The translations under genes were made by a program, and so were the position numbers. This document shows, in pieces, positions 7,980 to 15,734 of a DNA stretch of 16,356 nt. Origin of the DNA: JBBQBQ01 sp038317685 (GTDB lineage: Bacteria > Desulfobacterota > Desulfuromonadia > Desulfuromonadales > DDH964); the NCBI GenBank assembly GCA_038317685.1, contig JBBQBQ010000057.1, forward strand, positions 1-16,356, given 5' to 3'. Below the pieces are notes generated by a model. That model ran no database searches. It saw only the letters and a list, made by a program, of their open reading frames with translations, and had not been told where the DNA came from. The stretch's first letter is position 1. Every line of letters begins with the position of its first letter.

Positions 7980-8009
7980 GTACCCTGCTTGGTACCCCTT
8001 TTTGTACCC
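7980..8009 (+). repeat. Three GTACCC iterons at 12-bp spacing
   Basis: GTACCC occurs at 7980, 7992 and 8004, an exact 12-bp period, between the tRNA terminator and the integrase remnant. The position and the just over one helical turn spacing fit arm-type integrase or excisionase binding sites; the function is inferred. Confidence 0.55.
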
Positions 8010-8022
8010 CGACCGAGGGAAG

Positions 8023-8127
8023 TGGTTCGAGCGCATTCGGGTCAAGACGGGGAACGGAGAGGATTGGCGACCAAAAACTGAAATCAACCGAGTGGCGTCG
8101 ATCAGCACCAGCCGGTGAAAGTATTTC
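8023..8127 (+). pseudogene. Internal fragment of a second tyrosine recombinase
   Basis: Frame ending at TGA 8116-8118 reads RIRVKTGNGEDWRPKTEINR then VASISTSR, followed after the stop by KYF. This is the beta-strand region after Box I of the same integrase family as the pseudogene at the left edge (typical pattern RVRAKT-NGESWQPKT-TNRAVPIS). No start, Box I, Box II or tyrosine region is present. It starts about 90 bp from the tRNA scar on the same strand, the expected place for an integrase gene of a second element. From about 8130 to 8217 nothing is recognised. Confidence 0.65.
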
Positions 8128-8217
8128 GGTCACGGAAGACCGTTGGGGTGTTGTGTTTAAGTCCAATAGCGATAGGCTGATGATCATGATCCGATATGGT
8201 TAATCGACAAATATAGA

Positions 8218-8475
8218 ATGTCCCTTTTAGCCCAAAAACTTGCCGCAATGATACGGAATGAGTGTTTTGACATATTTTCTTATGGATTTTGTCCTATATA
8301 CAGGGACTCAGAACGGAACGCCTCTGCTGTAAACACCAGGTTGATTGACCTCGCACCAAGGCTGATGTGCCTTAATTGCCGGGAGGCATGGATCATCTCA
8401 ACCAAACGCGTTTCGATCCAGCACCGACGAACACAAAAAGCTATTGAGTGCATTGGGGCGGCACTCGGGAAATAG
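8218..8475 (+). CDS. Hypothetical small protein, doubtful
   Basis: An 85-residue open frame (MSLLAQKLAAMIRNECFDIF...) with four cysteines, including CLNC near residues 52-55 that might bind metal. There is no convincing ribosome binding site before the ATG at 8218 and I recognise no family. It ends 38 bp before the sensor kinase. The base composition is more AT-rich than its neighbours. It may be a small gene, a fragment, or chance. Confidence 0.25.
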   Translation: MSLLAQKLAAMIRNECFDIFSYGFCPIYRDSERNASAVNTRLIDLAPRLMCLNCREAWIISTKRVSIQHRRTQKAIECIGAALGK

Positions 8476-8501
8476 GGTCAAGCACAAGGTAAAGTTCTCC
8501 A

Positions 8502-8509
8502 AACGGAGG
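8502..8509 (+). promoter_or_regulatory. Ribosome binding site of the first sensor kinase
   Basis: ACGGAGGT lies four bases before ATG 8514 and fixes that start. Confidence 0.75.
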
Positions 8510-8513
8510 TTGC

Positions 8514-11500
8514 ATGCCTGAGAATCATCTGGACCCCCCTGCTATTGACGAGGCTGCCCACACCTTGGATGTCCTCACGGAGGATCGGCGGCAGGAGGCT
8601 CTGCTTACAGCTGAAGCCTTGCAAAGAGCGATTTTCAACAGTGCCAACTTTTCGAGCATTGCCACCGACGCCAAGGGCGTGATCCAGATATTCAACGTTG
8701 GCGCAGAGCGCATGCTGGGCTATGTCGCCGCCGAAGTGATGAACAAGATCACCCCCGCCGATATTTCCGATCCGCAGGAAGCCATCGCGCGCGCCAAGGC
8801 GCTCTCCGCTGAACTTGGCACTCCGATAGAGCCAGGGTTCGAGGCTCTGGTATTCAAGGCTTCGCGCGGCATTGAAGACATCTACGAGCTGACTTACATC
8901 CGCAAGGATGGCAGCCGCTTTCCCGCGGTGGTGTCGGTCACGGCGCTACGCGACGATCAAGGCAACATCATCGGATATCTGCTGATCGGCACGGACAACA
9001 CCGCGCGCAAACAGGCGGAAGAAGCGCTTGTCAAGGCGGGAGCCCTGCAGAATGCGATTTTTAACAGCGCCAACTTTTCCAGTATTGCCACCGATGCCAA
9101 GGGTGTGATCCAGATATTCAATGTCGGCGCCGAGCGCATGCTGGGTTATACCGCCGCCGACGTGATGAACAAGATCACGCCGGCCGACATTTCCGATCCG
9201 CAGGAAGTGATCGCGCGGGCCAGGGCGCTCAGTGCGGAGCTAGGCACTGAGATCACGCCGGGTTTCGATGCCCTGGTGTTCAAGGCCTCGCGCGGCATTG
9301 AGGATATCTACGAGCTGACCTATATCCGCCAGGACGGGAGCCGCTTTCCCGCGGTGGTGTCGGTCACGGCGCTACGCGACGATCAAGGCAACATCATCGG
9401 ATATCTGTTGATCGGCACGGACAACACCGCGCGCAAACAGGCGGAAGCCGCTTTGCTTAGAGCGGGGGCTTTACAGAGCGCGATTTTCAACAGTGCCAAC
9501 TTCTCGAGTATCGCCACCGACGCCAAGGGCGTGATCCAGATTTTCAACGTCGGCGCCGAACGTATGCTGGGCTACACGGCAGCCGACGTGATGAACAAGA
9601 TCACGCCGGCCGAGATTTCCGATCCGCAGGAAGTGATCGCGCGTGCCAAGGCGCTCTCTGCCGAACTCGGCACCCCGATCACGCCCGGCTTTGAAGCCTT
9701 GGTGTTCAAGGCCTCGCGCGGCATCGAAGACATCTACGACTTGACCTATATCCGCAAGGACGGCAGCCGCTTTCCGGCGGTGGTGTCGGTCACGGCGCTA
9801 CGTGACGCGCAGAACGCCATCATCGGTTACCTGCTGATCGGCACTGACAACACTGTGCGCAAACAGATCGAAGCGGAACGCATGAAGCTCGATCAGCGCG
9901 TGCGAGACCAGCAGTTCTACACACGCTCACTGATCGAGTCCAATATCGACGCGATCATGACCACCGATCCGCAAGGCATTATCACCGACATCAACAAGCA
10001 GATGGAAGCGCTCACCGGTTGTACGCGCGACGAATTGATCGGCGCACCGTTCAAGAATTACTTTACCGATCCGGCGCTCGCCGAGGCGAGCATCAAGCAA
10101 GTTCTGGCCGAAGGCAAGGTCACCGACTATGAGCTCACTGCCCTGAGCCGGGACGGCAAGCAGACGGTGGTGTCCTACAACGCCAGCACCTTCTACGACC
10201 GCGACCGGAAGCTGCAGGGCGTGTTCGCCGCGGCGCGCGATATCACCGAGCGCAATCGACTGACTGTCGAGCTGGAGAACGCCAAGGTCGTCGCGGAAAA
10301 AGCCAGCCTGTCGAAATCGGATTTTCTGTCCAACATGAGCCACGAAATCCGCACCCCGATGAACTCCATCATCGGCATGTCACATCTGGCGCTGAAGACC
10401 GAACTGACGCCACGCCAGCGCGATTACCTGAAGAAGATCCAGGGGTCGGGGCAATACCTGCTGCGCATCATCAACGACATCCTTGACTTTTCCAAGATCG
10501 AGGCGGGCAAGGTGACGGTCGAACAGACCGGCTTCGATCTGGAAACGGTGCTTGAAAACGTCGCCAGCCTGATTGTCCCGAAAACGGCAACAAAAGGGCT
10601 GGAACTCGTTTTCGATGTCGGCAGCGACGTGCCTGACGAGCTGATCGGCGATCCGCTGCGCCTGGGGCAGATACTCATCAACTACGCCAACAACGCCGTC
10701 AAATTCACTGAGACCGGCGAGATCGATGTCGTTATCCGCATTCGCGAACAAAGCGACCAGGATGTGCTGCTCTACTGCGCCGTGCGCGACACCGGTATCG
10801 GCATTACCGCGGAGCAGCGCGGGCAACTTTTCCAGTCCTTTCAGCAGGCGGATACTTCGACCACGCGCAAGTATGGAGGCACCGGTCTCGGGCTGGTCAT
10901 TTCCAAAAAACTCGCCGAGTTGATGCATGGCGAAGTCGGGGTCGAGAGCGAATTCGGCGAGGGCAGTACCTTCTGGTTTACGGTTCTTCTCGGCAAGGGG
11001 ACAGGCGCCAGACGCCAGCGGATATTAAGCTCGGATATGCAAGGGCGGCGGGTGCTGGTGGCCGACGATAACGAAAACGCCCGCACGGTGCTCAAGAACC
11101 TGCTCGAAGGTCTGAGCCTGGTTGTCGATGAGGCATCCTCGGGGCCAGCGGCGCTCGACGCCGTTGGTCGCGCCGAAGCGCAGGATCAGGCATACGACAT
11201 CGTTTTCCTCGATTGGCAGATGCCCGGCATGGATGGCGCCGAAACCTTGCGTCAGCTGCATGCGCGACCGTTAAAGCGCTTGCCGCATATGGTCATGGTG
11301 ACGGCCGACGGCGATGAGGAAGTCATCAAGGAGGCCGAAGCGTCCGGTCTGGAAGACGTGATCATCAAGCCGGTCAGTGCCTCCGTGCTGTTCAACAGTG
11401 TGACCAGCATACTGGGTGGCGCACCTTACGCGCGGCGGGAGATGGGCGACGATCCATCGCTGTCGGAGAAGAGCCTTGCGGCCATCAAGGGGGCACACAT

Positions 11501-12560
11501 TCTGCTGGTCGAGGACAACCAACTCAATCAGGAAGTGGCCTCGGAATTGCTGCGCGAGGCAGGCTTCATCGTCGATCTGGCCGGGAACGGGGAGAGCGCC
11601 GTGCGCAAGGTCAAAGAGGCCGCTTACGACCTCGTGCTCATGGATATGCAGATGCCGGTCATGGACGGCATCACGGCAACGCGGGAAATTCGCAAGCTGC
11701 CGCAGTTCGCGCAATTGCCTGTCGTTGCCATGACCGCCAATGCGATGGAAGGCGACCGCCAGCGGTGTCTGGATGCGGGCATGAACGACCACATCCCCAA
11801 ACCCGTCGAGCCGGACGATCTGTGGAGGGTGCTGCAGAAGTGGGTTAAGGCACCGCCTGCGCCCGGCGAAAATGCCCTCACGGCAAGTCCGCCGGATGAG
11901 AGCGATAACACCCCGGCAAGGGCATCTTATTTCGCAACCAATACCAGCCTGGTTGCACCTGATTTGCTGTCATTAAAGGGCATCGACGCGTTGCAGGGCA
12001 TCCGTCGCTTTGGCGGCAAAGCGGATGCTTACCGCAAGCAGTTGCGGCGGTTTCGGAAACATTACCAGGGTGCGGTCGATACCTTGCAACACCAGATCGC
12101 AGAGAAGGGCATAGCCGCGGGCGAGGCGTTCTGCCATGAACTCAAGGGGGTTTGCGGCACGCTCAGTGCGAAGGAATTATTGACCTGCGTCGCCGAACTG
12201 GATGTTTTGCTGAAGCAGGGCAAGATGCCTGAGCCTGCGCAATTCGAATGCCTGCAGCAATTGTTGCAACAGCTCATGGGCGAAATCGACGGGCTGACTG
12301 CACCCGCGATTGCGATGCCTGTTGCTGCGGCAGCGATGGGGCGCGACGAATTGCTTTCCGGATTGGCAACACTGGCCACCTTGCTGGAGAGCGATCTGGG
12401 GACGGCGGAATCACTGCTCGCGGAATTGAACGCAGCTGTGGTCGGCGGCGCATCGGAGCAAGCGATGGCCGGGATCGCCGCCGACGTGGACAGGTTTGCC
12501 ATTGACGAGGCGCTTGCCGGGATCGATGCATTACGCACACTTCTGAGCAGTGAGGTATGA
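8514..12560 (+). CDS. Soluble hybrid sensor histidine kinase: PAS x4-HisKA-HATPase-REC-REC-Hpt
   Basis: A 1348-residue phosphorelay kinase without signal peptide or membrane span, so predicted cytosolic. Residues 35-176, 177-318 and 319-460 are three near-identical PAS-containing units (FNSANFSSIATDAKGVIQIF in each). A different PAS covers about 475-585 and a short coiled coil about 585-602. HisKA follows with phospho-accepting His610 in SHEIRTPMN. HATPase_c has its N-box near Asn727, DTGIGI at 759 and GGTGLGL at 788. Receiver 1 has Asp900 (FLDWQMPG) and receiver 2 has Asp1044 (LMDMQMPVMDG). A C-terminal Hpt has His1208 in HELKGVCGTL. All key residues are present, so an internal His-Asp-His route is possible, as in BarA-type hybrids. 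The ligand of the PAS units is unknown. It likely acts with the kinase gene 13 bp downstream; the output regulator is not in the window. Confidence 0.93.
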   Translation: MPENHLDPPAIDEAAHTLDVLTEDRRQEALLTAEALQRAIFNSANFSSIATDAKGVIQIFNVGAERMLGYVAAEVMNKITPADISDPQEAIARAKALSAELGTPIEPGFEALVFKASRGIEDIYELTYIRKDGSRFPAVVSVTALRDDQGNIIGYLLIGTDNTARKQAEEALVKAGALQNAIFNSANFSSIATDAKGVIQIFNVGAERMLGYTAADVMNKITPADISDPQEVIARARALSAELGTEITPGFDALVFKASRGIEDIYELTYIRQDGSRFPAVVSVTALRDDQGNIIGYLLIGTDNTARKQAEAALLRAGALQSAIFNSANFSSIATDAKGVIQIFNVGAERMLGYTAADVMNKITPAEISDPQEVIARAKALSAELGTPITPGFEALVFKASRGIEDIYDLTYIRKDGSRFPAVVSVTALRDAQNAIIGYLLIGTDNTVRKQIEAERMKLDQRVRDQQFYTRSLIESNIDAIMTTDPQGIITDINKQMEALTGCTRDELIGAPFKNYFTDPALAEASIKQVLAEGKVTDYELTALSRDGKQTVVSYNASTFYDRDRKLQGVFAAARDITERNRLTVELENAKVVAEKASLSKSDFLSNMSHEIRTPMNSIIGMSHLALKTELTPRQRDYLKKIQGSGQYLLRIINDILDFSKIEAGKVTVEQTGFDLETVLENVASLIVPKTATKGLELVFDVGSDVPDELIGDPLRLGQILINYANNAVKFTETGEIDVVIRIREQSDQDVLLYCAVRDTGIGITAEQRGQLFQSFQQADTSTTRKYGGTGLGLVISKKLAELMHGEVGVESEFGEGSTFWFTVLLGKGTGARRQRILSSDMQGRRVLVADDNENARTVLKNLLEGLSLVVDEASSGPAALDAVGRAEAQDQAYDIVFLDWQMPGMDGAETLRQLHARPLKRLPHMVMVTADGDEEVIKEAEASGLEDVIIKPVSASVLFNSVTSILGGAPYARREMGDDPSLSEKSLAAIKGAHILLVEDNQLNQEVASELLREAGFIVDLAGNGESAVRKVKEAAYDLVLMDMQMPVMDGITATREIRKLPQFAQLPVVAMTANAMEGDRQRCLDAGMNDHIPKPVEPDDLWRVLQKWVKAPPAPGENALTASPPDESDNTPARASYFATNTSLVAPDLLSLKGIDALQGIRRFGGKADAYRKQLRRFRKHYQGAVDTLQHQIAEKGIAAGEAFCHELKGVCGTLSAKELLTCVAELDVLLKQGKMPEPAQFECLQQLLQQLMGEIDGLTAPAIAMPVAAAAMGRDELLSGLATLATLLESDLGTAESLLAELNAAVVGGASEQAMAGIAADVDRFAIDEALAGIDALRTLLSSEV
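8616..9893 (+). repeat. Three tandem 426-bp PAS-coding repeats inside the kinase gene
   Basis: Units at 8616-9041, 9042-9467 and 9468-9893 are each exactly 426 bp (142 codons). Long stretches are identical at the nucleotide level, including synonymous sites: GCGGTGGTGTCGGTCACGGC is in all three. Units 1 and 2 also share the DDQGNIIGYLLIGTDNTARK coding stretch almost base for base. This points to recent duplication or ongoing gene conversion. Confidence 0.92.
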
Positions 12561-12573
12561 GCAGGGGGCAACT

Positions 12574-15018
12574 ATGACAGGAAACAATGACGTTAAACCC
12601 AGAATACTCATCGTCGATGACGCGAGTGAAAATCTGCACGCGATGATGAGCCTCCTGGGCGACACTTACGCTGTCACCGCCGCGACCACTGGGGAAAAGG
12701 CGCTGGAGCTGGCGGTGCGCAAACCGCAGCCGGACCTGGTGTTGCTCGACATCAAGATGCCCGGCATGGATGGCTATGAGGTCTTGCACAGACTCAAAAC
12801 TGACCCGCTCACGACGGACATTCCGGTCATTATCGTGACGACCTCCCCGGAGTCGGAAGACGAAGCCAAGGGGCTGATGATGGGCGCCGCCGATTACATC
12901 GCCAAACCGGTCAATCCTGACGGGCTCAAGTTGCGCATCCTGACCCAGCTTGAATTGCGGCGCTTCCGCAGGAAGCCGATTTCACCCGACTCGGACGCGG
13001 ATGGCGCGCCGCAAGAACATCTCGGCATACTGGTCGTCGATGATGTGCCGGAGAATATCCATCAGCTCATCAGTGTGCTGTCCGGCGAATATCGCATCAT
13101 AGTCGCCGACAATGGGCCGAAGGCGATCGAATTGGTGCTGGGGCCAACCCCGCCCGACCTGGTCCTGCTGGATATCCTGATGCCGGACATGGATGGCTAT
13201 GAGATCTGCCGCCGCATCAAGGCGACCGAAGCGGGGAACCATATTCCCGTGATCTTCCTCAGCATGATCGATGCCCCGATGGAAAAAATCCGCGGATTTT
13301 CCATCGGGGCCGCCGACTTCATCACCAAGCCGTTCGATATCGATGAAGTGCGCGCCAGGATCCGCACCCACCTTGACTTAAGTCTGTTGCACCGTTTTTT
13401 TGAACAAAAAGTTGCGGAGCAGACTGCCTCGCTGCGGCAAAGCGAAAGGCAACTGTCTGAAGCCTTGAGAATTGCCAAAGTAGGTTACTGGGAATATGAA
13501 TTTGCCACTGATGAATTCGTCTTCAACGATCAGTATTACGCACTGCTCAAGATTACGGCTGGAGAGGCAGGCGGCTACCGGATGTCCTCGGCCGATTTTG
13601 CCCGCCGCTACGTCCATCCGGAAGATGCGCCCATCGTTGGTCAACAAGCTCAACTGGCATTTGAATCTGCCGACCCGGATTATTTTGCCATGGTCGAGGC
13701 CCGGATATTGACCGGGAAAGGAGAAATTGTCTGGATAGAGGTGCGTTTCAGGATCGAGAAGGATGCACAGGGGCGGACCATCCGGCTGATCGGTGTCAAT
13801 CAGGACATCACCGCGCGCAAACTGGCGGAAGATGTATTGCGTCAGAGTGAGGAAGAAAGGCGCACACTCGAAAGCCAGCTTCACCAGGCCCAGAAAATCG
13901 AATCGATAGGCCAACTGGCCGGTGGCGTTGCCCACGATTTTAACAACATGCTGGGTGTCATTTTGGGCCATGCGGAACTGGCCATGATCAAGTCAAACCC
14001 TTCCAACCCGTTCTATTCTGATTTAGAGGCAATCCGTGATGCCGCCGAACGTTCTGCCGATCTGACCCGGCAGTTACTGACCTTTGCCCGTAAACAGGTC
14101 ATTTCCCCGATATTTCTTGATCTGAATGAGACTGTCGAGGTCATGCTGAAGATGCTTCAGCGACTCATCGGCGAGGAGATACAACTCTCTTGGTCCCCGG
14201 CGACGGATCTCTGGCCGGTCAAAGTCGATCCATCGCAGATCGATCAAATTCTCGCAAATCTCTGTGTCAATGCCCGTGACGCGATCTCAGGTCCCGGCAA
14301 GATAACCATCAAGACGGGGAACAGCAGCTTCGACGAGAAGTATTGTGGTTCTCGTCCATTCGTTGTCTCACCCGGAGATTATGCCTGCCTCTCCGTTAGC
14401 GACGACGGCTGCGGCATGGATCAAGCCGTTAAGGCTCGTATCTTCGAGCCATTCTACACGACCAAAGCAATCGGTTCCGGAACCGGCTTGGGACTGGCAA
14501 CCGTTTATGGAGCCGTCAAGCAGAACAACGGCTTTATCACCTTTACCAGCGAATCCGGCCAGGGAACGGTCTTTAACATCTATCTGCCCCGGGTGGACTC
14601 AACCCCGCAAACTGTGATTGAGACAGAGAACATTGCTATTCGTCACGGCACTGAATCAATTCTACTTGTTGAAGATGATGCTATGCTCCTCCAACTTCAG
14701 AAGTTCATGCTTGAAGAAAGTGGCTATACGGTTTTGGCCGCCGCGACGACAGACCTTGCCATCTGTCTCGCACGCGAACACCCAGGCCCGATTCAACTGC
14801 TGATTTCCGATGTGGTCATGCCGTCAATGAATGGTAAGCAGTTGTCTGAAGCATTAAAAGATCTTCGGCCTGGGATGAAGACCCTGTTTGTGTCCGGCTA
14901 TACGTCAGACATTATCTCCGATAAAGGTGTTGTCGAAGCAGGGGTTCATTTCCTTCAGAAACCCTTCTCGTTTGAAACACTGACCGCTAAAGTGCGGAAG
15001 GTGCTGGATTCCCCCTGA
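12574..15018 (+). CDS. Hybrid histidine kinase: REC-REC-PAS-HisKA-HATPase-REC
   Basis: An 814-residue soluble protein. I chose ATG 12574, preceded by AGGGGG six bases upstream; a GTG at 12550 would overlap the upstream gene and has a weaker site. Receiver 1 carries Asp59 (LLDIKMPGMDG) and receiver 2 Asp200 (LLDILMPDMDG), each with the conserved KP lysine (AKPV, TKPF). A coiled-coil linker lies near 270-295 and a PAS fold at about 300-420. HisKA follows with His454 in GGVAHDFNNMLG, the type seen in NtrB-like hybrid kinases. HATPase_c has NARDAI, SDDGCGMD and GSGTGLGLAT. The C-terminal receiver has Asp746 (LISDVVMP). N-terminal double receivers let it accept phosphate, possibly from the Hpt of the upstream protein. 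From about 13380 the coding text turns more AT-rich, hinting at fusion of parts with different origins. A hairpin terminator follows. Confidence 0.92.
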   Translation: MTGNNDVKPRILIVDDASENLHAMMSLLGDTYAVTAATTGEKALELAVRKPQPDLVLLDIKMPGMDGYEVLHRLKTDPLTTDIPVIIVTTSPESEDEAKGLMMGAADYIAKPVNPDGLKLRILTQLELRRFRRKPISPDSDADGAPQEHLGILVVDDVPENIHQLISVLSGEYRIIVADNGPKAIELVLGPTPPDLVLLDILMPDMDGYEICRRIKATEAGNHIPVIFLSMIDAPMEKIRGFSIGAADFITKPFDIDEVRARIRTHLDLSLLHRFFEQKVAEQTASLRQSERQLSEALRIAKVGYWEYEFATDEFVFNDQYYALLKITAGEAGGYRMSSADFARRYVHPEDAPIVGQQAQLAFESADPDYFAMVEARILTGKGEIVWIEVRFRIEKDAQGRTIRLIGVNQDITARKLAEDVLRQSEEERRTLESQLHQAQKIESIGQLAGGVAHDFNNMLGVILGHAELAMIKSNPSNPFYSDLEAIRDAAERSADLTRQLLTFARKQVISPIFLDLNETVEVMLKMLQRLIGEEIQLSWSPATDLWPVKVDPSQIDQILANLCVNARDAISGPGKITIKTGNSSFDEKYCGSRPFVVSPGDYACLSVSDDGCGMDQAVKARIFEPFYTTKAIGSGTGLGLATVYGAVKQNNGFITFTSESGQGTVFNIYLPRVDSTPQTVIETENIAIRHGTESILLVEDDAMLLQLQKFMLEESGYTVLAAATTDLAICLAREHPGPIQLLISDVVMPSMNGKQLSEALKDLRPGMKTLFVSGYTSDIISDKGVVEAGVHFLQKPFSFETLTAKVRKVLDSP

Positions 15019-15026
15019 AATGGACG

Positions 15027-15045
15027 AAAGGGGCCAAGCCCCTTT
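15027..15045 (+). terminator. Hairpin after the second kinase gene
   Basis: AAAGGGGC (15027-15034) and GCCCCTTT (15038-15045) form a perfect 8-bp stem with a CAA loop, nine bases after the stop codon. Only three Ts end the stem, so it is a weak or bidirectional terminator. The AAAGGGGCC motif recurs in the noncoding segment at 15386-15572. Confidence 0.5.
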
Positions 15046-15072
15046 AACCAGACTCACCTATGGAGACAAACC

Positions 15073-15270
15073 ATGTCCACGATAAAGCCTGATTCAGGCC
15101 AAATCGACAAGAGCGCCGGCACCATGGATGTCATTAACGAAGGACGACGGCAAGAGGCCCTGCTCACGGCCGAGGCCCTGCAGAGCGCGATCTTCAACAG
15201 TGCCAACTTCTCCAGTATCGCCACCGACGCCAAAGGGGTCATCCAGATCTTCAACGTCGGGCGAACCTAG
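15073..15270 (+). pseudogene. Truncated N-terminal copy of the sensor kinase (partial PAS)
   Basis: A start ATG with GGAG 7 to 10 bases upstream opens a 65-residue frame that parallels the first kinase's N-terminus: RRQEALLTAEALQSAIFNSA then NFSSIATDAKGVIQIFNVG. Homology stops within the PAS domain, exactly where the repeat array begins; the repeat itself supplies the codons R-T-TAG. The stretch before RRQEALL (MSTIKPDSGQIDKSAGTMDV) is diverged from the kinase, so this is the start of a separate paralog rather than a slipped copy. No downstream part of that paralog is present. It has no catalytic domain and is a remnant, although a short peptide could still be made. Confidence 0.82.
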
Positions 15271-15377
15271 GCGAACCTAGGGCGAACCTAGGGGACGTTG
15301 TTTATTAGTCAATTGGAACCTAGGGGACGTTGTTTATTAGTCAATTGAACCTAGGGGACGTTGTTTATTAGTCAATT
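15261..15377 (+). repeat. Array of 31-bp direct repeats (REP-like)
   Basis: Three identical 31-bp copies begin at 15284, 15316 and 15347 with 0 or 1 base between them; their core includes GGGGACGTTGTTTATTAGTC. They are preceded by partial copies of their first ten bases (GCGAACCTAG at 15261, 15271 and 15282). The array abuts and truncates the kinase fragment. A diverged inverted copy lies at 16301-16324. It resembles dispersed REP/RAYT-type sequences; no transposase is in the window. Confidence 0.8.
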
Positions 15378-15385
15378 AAATGAAC

Positions 15386-15572
15386 TAAAGGGGCCAGGAT
15401 ACTTTTCAAAGCAGTTTCAGAAAAGTAGCCCTCTTTACCCCCTTGACGCAGGGCCTTCGGCAGAAAAAAGAAACGGTCAATTCCAGGCCGCTCGTCTGGT
15501 GGGAGAAGCGATTTTTGTGAAGTTTTGAACCAGCATATCAAAAGCAACATCCTGTCACCTTTGGCCCCTTTA
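15386..15572. repeat. Noncoding segment bounded by 11-bp inverted repeats, with internal hairpin
   Basis: TAAAGGGGCCA (15386-15396) and TGGCCCCTTTA (15562-15572) are perfect inverted repeats. Just inside the left one, GGATACTTTTC (15397-15407) pairs with GAAAAGTAGCC (15420-15430) at 10 of 11 positions around a 12-base loop. The layout resembles a MITE or a REP-type bacterial interspersed element. An open frame on the minus strand here matches no family I know. The rest of 15573-15734 shows only a possible promoter. Confidence 0.5.
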
Positions 15573-15620
15573 ATGATTGTTTGATTTAATCGCTTGAACT
15601 TCAATCGATATGAGTGCGAC

Positions 15621-15626
15621 TATAAT
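15621..15626 (+). promoter_or_regulatory. Possible -10 element for the exported-protein gene
   Basis: A perfect TATAAT in an AT-rich tract about 110 bases before the start codon. The only nearby -35 candidates are poorly spaced: TTCAAT at 15 bases and TTGAAC at 21. This is therefore a weak prediction. Confidence 0.3.
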
Positions 15627-15734
15627 AAAGTAACGCTTGAAATGATTCCGATACGAACACTTCATATGAAACAGGGATATATCAACTAGAGTATATAGAT
15701 CGCCAACCATTACTGTTAGTATTGGAGCCTTACC

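Noticed and set aside
15284..15377. A CRISPR array made of the 31-bp repeats
   Set aside because: Copies are separated by 0 or 1 base, so there are no spacers, and no cas gene is present.
15368..15604. A 78-codon minus-strand frame in the repeat region
   Set aside because: It spans the repeat ends and the hairpin element, lacks a ribosome binding site and matches no family.
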